Part shown: positions 10,073 through 18,890 of the stretch, piece after piece
How positions within the stretch are numbered: the first letter of the stretch is position 1
How the letters are laid out: each line of letters begins with the position of its first letter
Assembly: GCF_017163755.1 (NCBI RefSeq)
Contig: NZ_JAFIWC010000015.1
Location: 62,001 to 126,000, forward strand
Origin: Xanthomonas sp.
GTDB lineage: Bacteria > Pseudomonadota > Gammaproteobacteria > Xanthomonadales > Xanthomonadaceae
Direction of reading: 5' to 3'
DNA length: 64,000 nt
The notes under the pieces: generated by a model
What the model was told of the DNA's origin: nothing
Seen by the model: the letters and a program-made list of their open reading frames with translations, nothing else
Databases searched by the model: none
Program-made: the position numbers and the translations under genes

Positions 10073-12526
10073 TCAGCCCTCCACCAGGGTCAGCGGCGCG
10101 GCCACGCGCAGCGGCTGGTACTCGCGCTGCCTGGCCCCGGCGATGCGCTCGGCCCACGGATCGGGCAGGCCTTCCAGCGCGTACAGCAGGCGCTCGTACA
10201 GCGCGCGGCGGTTGTCGGCGTCGTCGATCACGCGCTGGCGGATGTAGTCCATGCCCACGCGCTCGATGTAGTGCACGGTGCGGTCCAGGTAGTACGCCTC
10301 TTCGCGGTACAGCTGCAGGAATGCGCCGGTGTATTCCTTCACCTCCTCGGCGCTGCGCACCTTGACCAGGAACTTGGCTACCTCGGTCTTCATGCCGCCG
10401 TTGCCGCCGATGTGGATCTCCCAGCCCGATTCCACCGCGATGATGCCCACGTCCTTGATCCCGGACTCGGCGCAATTGCGCGGGCAGCCGGACACCGCCA
10501 GCTTCACCTTGTGCGGGCTCCACATGTTGGCCAGCATGGTTTCCAGGTCGATGCCCATCTGCGTGCTGTTCTGGGTGCCGAAGCGGCAGAACTCGCTGCC
10601 CACGCAGGTCTTCACCGTGCGGATCGACTTGCCGTAGGCGTGGCCGGAGTTCATGCCCAGGTCCTTCCACACCCCGACCAGGTCCTCCTTGCGGATGCCG
10701 AGCAGGTCGATGCGCTGGCCGCCGGTGACCTTGACCATCGGCACCGCGTACTTGTCGGCCACGTCGGCGATGCGGCGCAGTTCCGAGGCGTTGGTGACGC
10801 CGCCCTTCATCTGCGGGATCACCGAGAAGGTGCCGTCCTTCTGGATGTTGGCGTGCGCGCGCTCGTTGATGAAGCGCGACTGCGGATCGTCCACCGCCTC
10901 GCGCGGCCAGCTCGACAGCAGGTAGTAGTTGATCGCCGGGCGGCAGGTGGCGCAGCCGTTGGGGCTGCGCCACTGCAGCTGCGCGTACACCGCCGCGTGG
11001 CTGAGCAGCTTCAGCTCGCGGATCGCCTGGCGCACCTCGCCGTGGCTGTGGTCGGTGCAGCCGCACACCGCCTTGGTCTTGGCGCTGGGCTGGAAGTTGG
11101 AGCCCAGGCAGTTCATCAGGATCTGCTCGACCAGGCCGGTGCACGAGCCGCAGGAACTGGCGGCCTTGGTCTGCTTCTTGACCTCGTCGACGGTGAACAG
11201 GCCCTGCGCGTTGATCGCCTTGACGATGGTGCCCTTGCACACGCCGTTGCAGCCGCACACCTCGTCGCTGTCGCGCATCGCGCTGGCGCGGTCCTGGCCG
11301 GCGGTGCCGGCGTCGCCGAGCGCGCTTTCGCCGAACATCAGCCGCTCGCGGCGCTCGCCGATCGCGCTGCCGTCCTTGAGCAGCTGGAAATACCAGCCGC
11401 CGTCGCCGGTGTCGCCGTACAGGCACGCGCCGACCAGCTTGTCGTCCTTGAGCACCAGCTTCTTGTACACGCCGCCGGCCGGGTCGGACAGCACGATCTC
11501 CTCGCTGCCGTCGCCGCCCATGAAGTCGCCGGCGGAGAACAGGTCGATGCCGGTGACCTTGAGCTTGGTCGAGGCGACCGAGCCGCGGTAGATGCCGATG
11601 CCGTAGCTGGCCAGGTGGTTGGCGCAGATCTTGGCCTGTTCGAACAGCGGCGCGACCAGGCCGTAGGCGATGCCGCGATGGCTGGCGCATTCGCCGACCG
11701 CGTACACGCGCGGGTCGAAGGTCTGCAGCGTGTCGTTGACCACGATGCCGCGCGTGCAGTGGATGCCCGAGGCCTGCGCCAGGGCGATGTTGGGGCGGAT
11801 GCCGGCGGCCATCACCACCAGGTCGGCCGGTACCTCGCTGCCGTCGGAGAACTTCACCGCCACCACCTCGCCGTCGGCGTTGCCGATCAGCTCGGTGGTG
11901 GAGGTGTTGAGGCGGAAATCCAGGCCGCGTTCGCTGAGCGAGCGCTGCAGCAGCTGCCCGGCCACCGGGTCGAGCTGGCGTTCCAGCAGCCAGCCGGCCA
12001 GGTGCACCACGGTGACCTGCATGCCGCGCAGCTTCAGCCCGTTGGCCGCCTCCAGCCCGAGCAGGCCGCCGCCGATCACCACCGCATGGCGCTTGCGCGT
12101 AGCGGTGTCGATCATCGTCTGCGTGTCGTGCATGTCGCGATAGCCGATCACGCCCTTGAGGTCCTTGCCCGGCACCGGCAGCACGATCGGCAGCGAACCG
12201 GTGGCCAGCAGCAGGCGGTCGTACTCTGCCTCGGTACCGTCGGCGGCGATCACCTTGCGCTGCACGCGGTCGATGCGCACGACTTCCTTGCCCAGGTGCA
12301 GGCGGATGCCGTGCTCGGCGTACCAGGACAGCGGGTTGAGCACGATGTCGTCGAACCGCTGCTCGCCGGCCAGCACCGGCGAGAGCAGGATGCGGTTGTA
12401 GTTCGGATGCGGCTCGGCGCCGAACACGGTGATGTCGTACATCTCCGGCACCAGCTTGAGCAGTTCTTCCACGGTGCGGATGCCGGCCATGCCGTTGCCC
12501 ACCACCACCAGTCTTGGCTTCTTCAT
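10073..12526 (-). CDS. nirB: nitrite reductase (NADH) large subunit
   Basis: This 817-residue sirohaem enzyme reduces nitrite to ammonium with NADH. An N-terminal FAD/NAD disulphide-oxidoreductase domain starts LVVVGNGMAGIRTVEELL. Two BFD-like 2Fe-2S segments follow (CGCNGVCKG ... CGSCTG near residue 420, then CGCTDHSHGEVRQAI ... CATCRP). The ferredoxin-like sirohaem domains come last, with 4Fe-4S/sirohaem ligands Cys641, Cys647 (CVGSEFC), Cys681 and Cys685 (CPRNC). The start at 12526 is favoured by GGAG eight bases upstream; an alternative ATG eight codons earlier overlaps the transporter stop. Confidence 0.96.
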   Translation of the reverse strand: MKKPRLVVVGNGMAGIRTVEELLKLVPEMYDITVFGAEPHPNYNRILLSPVLAGEQRFDDIVLNPLSWYAEHGIRLHLGKEVVRIDRVQRKVIAADGTEAEYDRLLLATGSLPIVLPVPGKDLKGVIGYRDMHDTQTMIDTATRKRHAVVIGGGLLGLEAANGLKLRGMQVTVVHLAGWLLERQLDPVAGQLLQRSLSERGLDFRLNTSTTELIGNADGEVVAVKFSDGSEVPADLVVMAAGIRPNIALAQASGIHCTRGIVVNDTLQTFDPRVYAVGECASHRGIAYGLVAPLFEQAKICANHLASYGIGIYRGSVASTKLKVTGIDLFSAGDFMGGDGSEEIVLSDPAGGVYKKLVLKDDKLVGACLYGDTGDGGWYFQLLKDGSAIGERRERLMFGESALGDAGTAGQDRASAMRDSDEVCGCNGVCKGTIVKAINAQGLFTVDEVKKQTKAASSCGSCTGLVEQILMNCLGSNFQPSAKTKAVCGCTDHSHGEVRQAIRELKLLSHAAVYAQLQWRSPNGCATCRPAINYYLLSSWPREAVDDPQSRFINERAHANIQKDGTFSVIPQMKGGVTNASELRRIADVADKYAVPMVKVTGGQRIDLLGIRKEDLVGVWKDLGMNSGHAYGKSIRTVKTCVGSEFCRFGTQNSTQMGIDLETMLANMWSPHKVKLAVSGCPRNCAESGIKDVGIIAVESGWEIHIGGNGGMKTEVAKFLVKVRSAEEVKEYTGAFLQLYREEAYYLDRTVHYIERVGMDYIRQRVIDDADNRRALYERLLYALEGLPDPWAERIAGARQREYQPLRVAAPLTLVEG

Positions 12527-12549
12527 TCGGCTATCTCCGCTGAGGGTCA

Positions 12550-13758
12550 TCACACGCGCGCGGCGGTGGTCGCCGCCCATTGGCTGCGCCAGTGCTGCTT
12601 GACGTTGGACAGCAGGCCCCACGCCAGCAGCGCGCAGCCGGCGAACAGCCACAGCCCCAGCGCGTAGCTGCCGGTGTGCTGCTTGAGCACGCCCAGCCCG
12701 GCGGCGAGCAGGAACCCGCCGATGCCGCCGGCCATGCCGATCAGGCCGGTCATCAGCCCGATGTCGCTGCCGAAGCGCTGTGGCACCAGCTGGAACACCG
12801 CGCCGTTGCCGGTGCCCAGGCACAGCAGCGTGACCACGAACAGCGCCACCGTCGCCGCCGGGCCGCCGACGCCGATCGCCGCGGCGGCGACCAGCAGCGC
12901 CACCAGCAGGTAGATCGACAGCAGCGCGCGGGTGCCGCCGACGCGGTCGGCGATCGCCCCGCCCAACGGGCGCATCACCGAGCCGGCCAGCACGCACGCG
13001 GCGGTGGCCCAGCCGGCGATCTTGGGACTGAAGCCGAACTGGTCGTGGAAGTAGCCCGGCAGCGCGCTGGCGAAGCCGGCGAAGCCGCCGAAGGTGATCG
13101 CGTAGAACAGCATGAACCACCACGAATCGCGGTTGCCGACCAGCACCCGCGCGTAGTCGGCCAGGCGCCGGCGCGGCACCTCCACCGGCGCGTCCTTGGC
13201 GCACAGCGCGAACACCAGCAGGGTCAGCGCCAGCGGAATGCACGCCAGCCCGAACACCGCCTGGTAGCCGAACGCGGTGGCCAGCGCCGGCGCCAGCAGC
13301 GCCGCGAACACGGTGCCGGAATTGCCGGCGCCGGCGATGCCCATCGCCGTGCCCTGGTGCTGCGGCGGATACCAGCGCGAGGCCAGCGGCAGCGCCACCG
13401 CGAACGAGGCCCCGGCCACGCCGAGCATCAGCCCCAGCAACAGCACCTGGGCGAAGCTGTGCACGCCCAGCTGCCAGGCCACCGCCAGCGCCGCGATCAC
13501 CAGCACCTGCGCCAGCATCCCCGCGCGCTTGGCGCCGATGGTGTCGGCGAGCATGCCCAGGAACAGCCGCAGCACCGCCCCGCACAGGATCGGCACCGCC
13601 ACCATCAGCGCGCGCTGCTGCGTATCCAGCTGCAGCGCCGCGGCGATCTGCACCTGCAACGGGCCGAGCAGGTACCAGACCATGAAGCTCAGGTCGAAAT
13701 ACAGGAACGCCGACAACAGCGTGGGCGTGTGCCCGGCCTGCCAGAAGGATCGGTTCAT
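12550..13758 (-). CDS. narK: nitrate/nitrite transporter, NNP family of MFS
   Basis: This 402-residue inner-membrane protein has about 12 hydrophobic segments. It carries both nitrate-signature motifs of the NNP family: GAGNSGTVFAA in segment 5 and GTGNGAVFQLVP in segment 11. Also visible is the MFS loop GMLADTIGAKRAG. It is the first gene of the nitrate operon and lies directly behind the sigma-54/ANTAR leader, as expected for nitrate uptake in an assimilation operon. Names narK and nasA are both used for such transporters; substrate nitrate is well supported, nitrite export is possible. Confidence 0.93.
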   Translation of the reverse strand: MNRSFWQAGHTPTLLSAFLYFDLSFMVWYLLGPLQVQIAAALQLDTQQRALMVAVPILCGAVLRLFLGMLADTIGAKRAGMLAQVLVIAALAVAWQLGVHSFAQVLLLGLMLGVAGASFAVALPLASRWYPPQHQGTAMGIAGAGNSGTVFAALLAPALATAFGYQAVFGLACIPLALTLLVFALCAKDAPVEVPRRRLADYARVLVGNRDSWWFMLFYAITFGGFAGFASALPGYFHDQFGFSPKIAGWATAACVLAGSVMRPLGGAIADRVGGTRALLSIYLLVALLVAAAAIGVGGPAATVALFVVTLLCLGTGNGAVFQLVPQRFGSDIGLMTGLIGMAGGIGGFLLAAGLGVLKQHTGSYALGLWLFAGCALLAWGLLSNVKQHWRSQWAATTAARV

Positions 13759-13830
13759 CCGCGTCGTCTCCGAAACGTTGGGCCGCAGCGCTGCACACCA
13801 CACGCAGCTCGCGGTAGTTGGGGGGAGGAG

Positions 13831-13874
13831 AAAACGAAAACGGCGCCGTCCGGTTCGCACCGGAAGACGCCGTT
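13831..13874 (-). terminator. intrinsic terminator in the nitrate operon leader
   Basis: Read on the minus strand, arms at 13874-13859 and 13854-13839 form a 16-bp stem (outer part AACGGCG/CGCCGTT, one inner mismatch) with a GCGA tetraloop, followed by UUUUCGUUUU. It lies about 75 nt before the transporter start, downstream of the two ANTAR-type hairpins. It is the expected target for NasT antitermination. Confidence 0.85.
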
Positions 13875-13879
13875 GTCTG

Positions 13880-13946
13880 GGCGCGCGGACCGCCATTGGC
13901 CCGCGCGCCGGAATCGAGTTGGTGCGGACACCCCGTTGCATCCGCA
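13880..13946 (-). promoter_or_regulatory. two-hairpin ANTAR (NasT) antitermination leader
   Basis: On the minus strand P1 (13946-13923) pairs TGCGGATGC with GTGTCCGCA around the hexaloop AACGGG. P2 (13909-13880) pairs GGCGCGCGGGCC with GGTCCGCGCGCC around the hexaloop AATGGC. Both loops have A at position 1 and G at position 4, the signature recognised by ANTAR-domain proteins, with a 13-nt linker. An intrinsic terminator follows. P1 begins about where the sigma-54 promoter should start transcription. NasT at 21075-21650 is the expected ligand, released by NasS when nitrate is present (known for NasST systems; inferred here). Confidence 0.9.
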
Positions 13947-13956
13947 GCGGGACTAT

Positions 13957-13973
13957 CGCAATCGCCGTGCCAA
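13957..13973 (-). promoter_or_regulatory. sigma-54 promoter of the nitrate assimilation operon
   Basis: The minus strand reads TTGGCACGGCGATTGCG. This matches the -24/-12 consensus with GG, exactly ten bases, then GC. Transcription should start near 13947, at the base of hairpin P1. It implies control by general nitrogen status through RpoN and an NtrC-type activator. Confidence 0.88.
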
Positions 13974-14101
13974 CTCTTGGCAGCCGCGAGATAGCCGGCG
14001 AATCGCCAGCAAATTCAATGCGCTGGCCGATTCGGCAGCCGCCTGGAGCGTGGCATCGCGCTGGCCACAGCCTGCGGCCATGAACACAAGTGGTGCGCGC
14101 C

Positions 14102-14116
14102 GCACCGTTGTTGTGC
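14102..14116. promoter_or_regulatory. candidate NtrC enhancer site
   Basis: GCACCGTTGTTGTGC has the GCAC-N7-GTGC form of NtrC sites. It lies about 155-170 bp upstream of the predicted sigma-54 start, a usual enhancer distance. Only one such site is clear, so this is a moderate call. Confidence 0.5.
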
Positions 14117-14128
14117 GTCGCGGGAACC

Positions 14129-14156
14129 GGGACTCGGGACTCGGGACTCGGGACTC
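14129..14156. repeat. four tandem GGGACTC heptamers
   Basis: Four perfect head-to-tail copies of GGGACTC lie between the nitrate operon promoter and the TonB receptor gene. Related GGGTCCC/GAGTCCC units occur at 32541-32570. Such short intergenic repeats are common in Xanthomonas. Apart from this repeat and the sites listed separately, no gene was seen in 13974-14424. Confidence 0.8.
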
Positions 14157-14424
14157 GCAAGGAGTTTTGCAGAACCCCGCAGCAGTGCGGGGGTCTGTCG
14201 TTATAGCGGTCGCAATGGGGAACAGCCCCAAATCGTGGCGAGGGTCGCTGTCGTGTCGCCTCGCTTGCAACCGCGCGGCGCGACCTGCCAACCTCGCCCG
14301 AGCGGCCCGCAAAAACTCCTCGCGGACCCGAGGCGCATCCGGCGGGCGCGCGGGCGCGGGACCTCGCACGGGCCCGGTCCCGCGGGACGGCGCACAAAAA
14401 AACCCGGCGAGCCGCTACACTAAG

Positions 14425-14443
14425 CAATGTGATTATCATTCGC
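14425..14443 (+). promoter_or_regulatory. Fur box upstream of TonB receptor
   Basis: CAATGTGATTATCATTCGC matches the 19-bp Fur consensus at about 12 positions, including the core TGAT.ATCATT. It ends 14 bases before the receptor start codon. This predicts iron repression of the receptor and the two genes behind it. Confidence 0.75.
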
Positions 14444-14457
14444 ATCTAGGATCCTGC

Positions 14458-16611
14458 ATGTCCCCCTCGCTGTTCCCGCGCTCGGTGCTGGCCACCGGCT
14501 TGCTGCTGGTGTTGTCCGACGTCCACGCCCAATCGGTGTCCCAGGCGGCACCGGATCCGGACGTCACCGAGCTGGACTCGGTCCGGGTCGTAGGCCGGGC
14601 ACAGACCCTGTACAAGGCGGAGGACGCGGCCGTGGCGACCCGCACCGACACCCCGCTGTCGCTGGTGCCGCAGTCGGTGCAGGTGCTGCCGCGCGAACTG
14701 ATCGACGACCAGGCCGCGCGCCAGGTCACCGACCTGTACCGCAGCATCAGCGGCATCAGTTTCTTCAGCTACGCCGGCGTGACGCTGCGCGGCTTCCGCC
14801 AGGAGAACGTGCTCTACGACGGGCTGCGCGGCGATCCCTATGCCGGCTTCTCCGTGCCGCAGCTGTTCAACATCGAGCGGGTCGAAGTGCTGAAGGGGCC
14901 GGCCGGCGCGCTGTACGGCGGCGGCAATGCCGGCGGCGTCATCAACTACGTCACGCGCAAGCCGCAAGCCAAGGCGCAGCGGCGGCTGGAGCTGCAGGCC
15001 GGCAACGAGGATTTCGCCGCCGCGTCGTTCGAGGCGACCGGCCCGGCGAACGCGTCCGGCAGCGTCCGCTACCGGCTGGGCGTCTATGGCGACGGCGAGG
15101 AAGGCGTGCGCTGGAATGCCGACAGCCAGAGCCTGATCGGGGACGCGTCGGTCGCCCTGGATGTCGGCGACACCGGCGAACTGACCTTGCAGTACACCGA
15201 CATCACGCAGAACCTGGGCGGCAACCGCCTGCGCGGCGTGCCGGTCAACGACAACGGATATTTCCTGACCGACAGGCGCTGGAACCACAACGAGGCGTCG
15301 GACTTCCTCGACATGCAGGCGAAGGTGGTGCTGGCCCAGTACCGCTTCCACCCTTCGCAGGCCTGGGACGTGGACTTCGCTGCGCGCTGGTTCGAGAACA
15401 GCGAGCACCAGATCTACCACGAGCCGACCGGACTGATCGACCGCGATGGCGACGGTACGGCCGAATGGATGACCCGGCAGCTGCGCAACCAGTATCGGGA
15501 CAACGATGCCGTCGCGTTCAACGGCAATGCCGTCTGGCGTGTCGCCATGGGCGCCATCGAACACAAGCTGCTGTTCGGCGCCGACTACTACCGCGGCGAC
15601 TCGGACTTCGACGCGCAAACCGCCAACAGCGCCGACCTGGCTCGCAATGCAGGGCCGGTGCCGGGCATCGACCTGTTCGATCCGGTCTACGGCATGACCT
15701 CCTACCACGACTACGGCCTGGCCGGCCTGCCATGGCGCGGGACGCGTACGCGCGGCGTGCGCTACGGCGGCTATCTGCAGGACGAAGTGACCCTCACGCC
15801 GCGCTGGTATCTGCTGGCCGGGCTGCGTTGGGACGGTTTCGAAGACGAAGACCGGGTCGCCCGCAGCCGGATCGACGGCCACGACCTGAGCTGGCGCGTC
15901 GGCAGCACCTTCGTGCTGCGCGAAGGACTCAACGCCTACGCCAGCGTGGCCAGCGGATTCGTTCCGCAGGCCACCGGCAACCAGGATCCGGCCGCCGGCG
16001 GCCCGTTCGATCCGGAACAGAGCAGGCAATGGGAGGTGGGCCTGAAGAGCCTGCTCGGCAACGGGCGTTTCACGCTGAACACCGCGCTCTACCGGATCGA
16101 GCGCAGCAACATCGTGCAATCCACCAGCCGGGTGGTCGAGGGCGTGAACCAGCTGGCCGCGCTCGGCCTGGTCCGCAGCGAAGGCCTGGAGATCGACGTG
16201 CTGGCGGACCTGACCGATCGGTGGGTGCTGAACCTGGCGTACGCCTACAACGACGCGCGGGTCGTCGATGCCGGTACCGACGGCGTCACCGACGCGTCCG
16301 GCGACCGCTTCGCCAACGCCCCGCGCAACAAGCTCGGCCTGTGGACGCGCTACGACCTGCCCGCCATCGCCTCGGCGATCGGCCTTGGCATGGACTACAC
16401 CGACGAACGCATCAGCCTGGAGGGGCAGCGGGTCAAGCCGTACACGATCTTCGACCTGAGCTGGCAGACGCAGTGGAACCGCTGGAAGTTCCAGGCCAAC
16501 GTCAAGAACCTGTTCGACAAGGTGTACGCCGCCAGCGGCTTCACCGAGCGCACCGGTCACTTCCCGGGCGAACCGCGGCGCCTGTACCTGCAAGCGGCGT
16601 ACACCTTCTGA
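14458..16611 (+). CDS. TonB-dependent siderophore receptor
   Basis: This 717-residue outer-membrane receptor has a signal peptide ending near SDVHAQS. A TonB-box-like segment follows (LDSVRVVGR), then the plug domain (TPLSLVPQSVQVLPRELI, VTLRGF, NIERVEVLKGPAGALYGGG, GGVINYVTRKP) and a beta-barrel ending in the aromatic LYLQAAYTF. The pattern fits TIGR01783-type siderophore receptors. The Fur box upstream supports ferric siderophore uptake; the ligand cannot be told from sequence. It is followed at 11 nt by a PepSY-type membrane protein, a frequent partner. Confidence 0.93.
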   Translation: MSPSLFPRSVLATGLLLVLSDVHAQSVSQAAPDPDVTELDSVRVVGRAQTLYKAEDAAVATRTDTPLSLVPQSVQVLPRELIDDQAARQVTDLYRSISGISFFSYAGVTLRGFRQENVLYDGLRGDPYAGFSVPQLFNIERVEVLKGPAGALYGGGNAGGVINYVTRKPQAKAQRRLELQAGNEDFAAASFEATGPANASGSVRYRLGVYGDGEEGVRWNADSQSLIGDASVALDVGDTGELTLQYTDITQNLGGNRLRGVPVNDNGYFLTDRRWNHNEASDFLDMQAKVVLAQYRFHPSQAWDVDFAARWFENSEHQIYHEPTGLIDRDGDGTAEWMTRQLRNQYRDNDAVAFNGNAVWRVAMGAIEHKLLFGADYYRGDSDFDAQTANSADLARNAGPVPGIDLFDPVYGMTSYHDYGLAGLPWRGTRTRGVRYGGYLQDEVTLTPRWYLLAGLRWDGFEDEDRVARSRIDGHDLSWRVGSTFVLREGLNAYASVASGFVPQATGNQDPAAGGPFDPEQSRQWEVGLKSLLGNGRFTLNTALYRIERSNIVQSTSRVVEGVNQLAALGLVRSEGLEIDVLADLTDRWVLNLAYAYNDARVVDAGTDGVTDASGDRFANAPRNKLGLWTRYDLPAIASAIGLGMDYTDERISLEGQRVKPYTIFDLSWQTQWNRWKFQANVKNLFDKVYAASGFTERTGHFPGEPRRLYLQAAYTF

Positions 16612-16622
16612 GCCACGACATC

Positions 16623-17753
16623 ATGCGCCAGCCCGCGCCAGCGCCCGCCGCGAATTCCGCCTCCAAGGGCAAGGGGCGCCGCCTGTGGTTCGACCTGCAC
16701 AGCTGGGTCGGCCTGAAGCTGTGCCTGTTCCTGGGGTTCGTCTGCCTGACGGGCACCTTGGCGGTGTTCGCCCAGGAAATCGACTGGGCGTTGCATGCGC
16801 AAATGCGGGTGACTCCGGGTCCGGAACGGGCGAGCTGGGGACAGCTCGTCGCCGCGGCGCAGCAGGCCCATCCCGACTGGACGCTCGAAGCGGTGGCTGC
16901 GCCGCATGCCTCGCGCTTCGCCGCCGCGGCGCAGATGCGAACGCCCGATGGACGCCGCAGGTTCGTGTGGATCGACCCGTATCGCGGCCGCGTGACCGGC
17001 GATACCCACTGGTTCAACGCCCACCGCTTCCTGCGCAACACGCACCGGCATCTGATGCTGCCGGTGAAGTACGGCGTCCCCCTGGTGGCGGCGCTTTCGC
17101 TCCCGCTGCTCATCACCTTGACCAGCAGCCTGTTCATCTACAAGCGCTGGTGGCGCGGGTTCTTCAGCTGGCCACGTGGCGACCGCCCGCGGCGACTGTG
17201 GGGCGACCTGCACCGCCTGCTGGGCGTGTGGAGCCTGTGGTTCATCGCGTTGATCGCCGCGACCGGTGGCTGGTACCTGGTCGAGTCGTTGGGCGGCAAG
17301 GCACCGGTGCCGGCCAGGATCGCGCTTCCCGAAGACGACGGGAACCGCCGGCGCGCCGACCCGCATGCGATCGATCGCGCCGTGGCGACGTTGAATCGGC
17401 GCTGGCCCGCGCTGCAGATCCGTGGCGCCGAGCCCAGTGCGGACGGCCGCAGCCTGCTGCTCGATGGCCAGGCGCAAGCATGGCTGGTCCGCGACCGCGC
17501 CAACGTCGCCGGCTTCGACCTGCGGTCCGGCCAGCTCATCGATTGGCGGGACGGACGCGACCTGGGCGTGCACCAGCGCATCTCCGAGATGGCCGATCCA
17601 TTGCACTTCGGCAGCTTCGGCGGTTGGCCGGTGCGCCTGCTGTGGTTCCTGTTCGGCAGCGCCATGACCGCCCTGTGCTTCACCGGCGTCTACCTGTACG
17701 GGCTGCGCGTATCCGATGCGATCAGGTCTGCGCTGAGGAGGAACAAGCCATGA
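16623..17753 (+). CDS. PepSY-associated TM protein, possible ferric-siderophore reductase
   Basis: This 376-residue inner-membrane protein has a typical PepSY_TM layout: an N-terminal helix (LKLCLFLGFVCLTGTLAVF), a periplasmic PepSY-like domain, a central helix pair (LVAALSLPLLITLTSSLFIY and LGVWSLWFIALIAATGGWYL), a second periplasmic domain and a C-terminal helix. Conserved helix-associated His residues are seen in DLHSWVG, RNTHRHLM and DLHRLLG. Proteins of this family next to siderophore receptors are thought to reduce the iron complex; that role is inferred from position. It overlaps the next gene by ATGA. Confidence 0.88.
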   Translation: MRQPAPAPAANSASKGKGRRLWFDLHSWVGLKLCLFLGFVCLTGTLAVFAQEIDWALHAQMRVTPGPERASWGQLVAAAQQAHPDWTLEAVAAPHASRFAAAAQMRTPDGRRRFVWIDPYRGRVTGDTHWFNAHRFLRNTHRHLMLPVKYGVPLVAALSLPLLITLTSSLFIYKRWWRGFFSWPRGDRPRRLWGDLHRLLGVWSLWFIALIAATGGWYLVESLGGKAPVPARIALPEDDGNRRRADPHAIDRAVATLNRRWPALQIRGAEPSADGRSLLLDGQAQAWLVRDRANVAGFDLRSGQLIDWRDGRDLGVHQRISEMADPLHFGSFGGWPVRLLWFLFGSAMTALCFTGVYLYGLRVSDAIRSALRRNKP

Positions 17754-17872
17754 GCGAGCCGGACAAGCGGCCCTGGAAGCTCGCCTGGAAGGGCATGGGC
17801 GGCTGGCGCTGGCTGTGGCTGGCCCTGCTGCTGGTGTGGATCGCGCTGATCCCGCTCGAGGTCGCCAGGTAG
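17750..17872 (+). CDS. 40-residue single-pass membrane protein
   Basis: The start overlaps the PepSY gene stop (ATGA), giving strong evidence of translation. The product has a basic, Trp-rich N-terminus (KRPWKLAWKGMGGWRWLWL) and one hydrophobic helix ending PLEVAR. No family is recognised. It may be an accessory subunit of the iron-reductase membrane protein, as the operon order suggests. Confidence 0.6.
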   Translation: MSEPDKRPWKLAWKGMGGWRWLWLALLLVWIALIPLEVAR

Positions 17873-17967
17873 CGCAGGTTCGCCGCGCCGCCGGCAGCAG
17901 GCGGGCGGCGGCATCGTCCAGCCAACGGCAGATCGGGTCGCGTCCGGGCCGATGCGCCGCCGGGTTC

Positions 17968-18801
17968 TCAACCGTCGGTCGAACGCGTCAGCTGCTCCCA
18001 TCGCGCGAGTTCTTCCTGCAGGCTGGCGAGCTTGTCGCGGACCAGGTGCAGCGCGTCGCTGCCCAGCAGCAGATGGGCCGGCGGCGCATCGCTGTCGATG
18101 ATCCACAGCATGGCCCGCGCCGCCTTGTCCGGATCGCCCAACTGCTTTCCGCTGAGCTCCTGCCGCCGCTGGCGGACAGGATCGAACACGCGGTCGTAGT
18201 CGCCGATGGAACGTGCGCTGCGGACCATGGAACGGCCGGCCCAATCGGTACGGAACGAACCCGGCGCCACGGCGGTCACGTGGATGCCCAGTTCGCGCAC
18301 CTCCTTGCCCAGCGCCTCGCTGATGCCCTCCAGCGCGAACTTGCTGCCGCAGTAGTAGGCGATGCCCGGCATGGTGACGAACCCGCCCATCGACGTGATG
18401 TTGAGAATCCTGCCGGCGCGGCGCGCACGCATGCCGGGCAGCACCGCCTTCATCATCGCCACCGCGCCGAACACGTTGACCTCGAACTGGCGCCGCATCT
18501 CGCTCAGCGGCGACTCCTCCATCACGCCTTCGTGGCCGTAACCGGCGTTGTTCACCAGCACGTCGATCGCGCCGAACGTGGCTTCGACCTCGGCCACCAC
18601 CGCATCGATCGCGTCGACATCGGTGACATCGAGGATGCGCGCATGCGCGCGTGCGGGCGCCAGCGCCTGGAACGCGTCAACGGCTTCGGCATCGCGCAGC
18701 GTGCCGACCACGCGGTGCCCCGCCGCCAGCGCCGCGCGCGCCAGTGCGCGGCCGAAGCCGCTGCTGACGCCGGTGACGAGGATGAGTTTCGGATGCTCCA
18801 T
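17968..18801 (-). CDS. short-chain dehydrogenase/reductase
   Basis: This 277-residue classical SDR has the NAD(P)-binding motif TGVSSGFGRALA, NNAGYG, catalytic Ser in ITSMGG, and YYCGSK supplying the Tyr and Lys. FVTMPGIAYYCGSKFALEGI is like the family of oxidoreductases that act on unknown carbonyl substrates. The start at 18801 gives the usual N-terminus KLILVTG. It is transcribed divergently from an AraC-family gene 89 nt away, which probably regulates it. The substrate cannot be told. Confidence 0.9.
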   Translation of the reverse strand: MEHPKLILVTGVSSGFGRALARAALAAGHRVVGTLRDAEAVDAFQALAPARAHARILDVTDVDAIDAVVAEVEATFGAIDVLVNNAGYGHEGVMEESPLSEMRRQFEVNVFGAVAMMKAVLPGMRARRAGRILNITSMGGFVTMPGIAYYCGSKFALEGISEALGKEVRELGIHVTAVAPGSFRTDWAGRSMVRSARSIGDYDRVFDPVRQRRQELSGKQLGDPDKAARAMLWIIDSDAPPAHLLLGSDALHLVRDKLASLQEELARWEQLTRSTDG

Positions 18802-18890
18802 TGCGCGCTCCCAGGCTTGAATGGAGCGCACAATACGCAGGGCCGTCACCGCCGGTAAGGCGCACAAGGCTCACAAAATTGCCTATTCCC

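Noticed and set aside
9827-12667. A 946-codon open frame on + antisense to nirB
   Set aside because: Product is His/Val/Ala-rich without domains; nirB is certain on the other strand.
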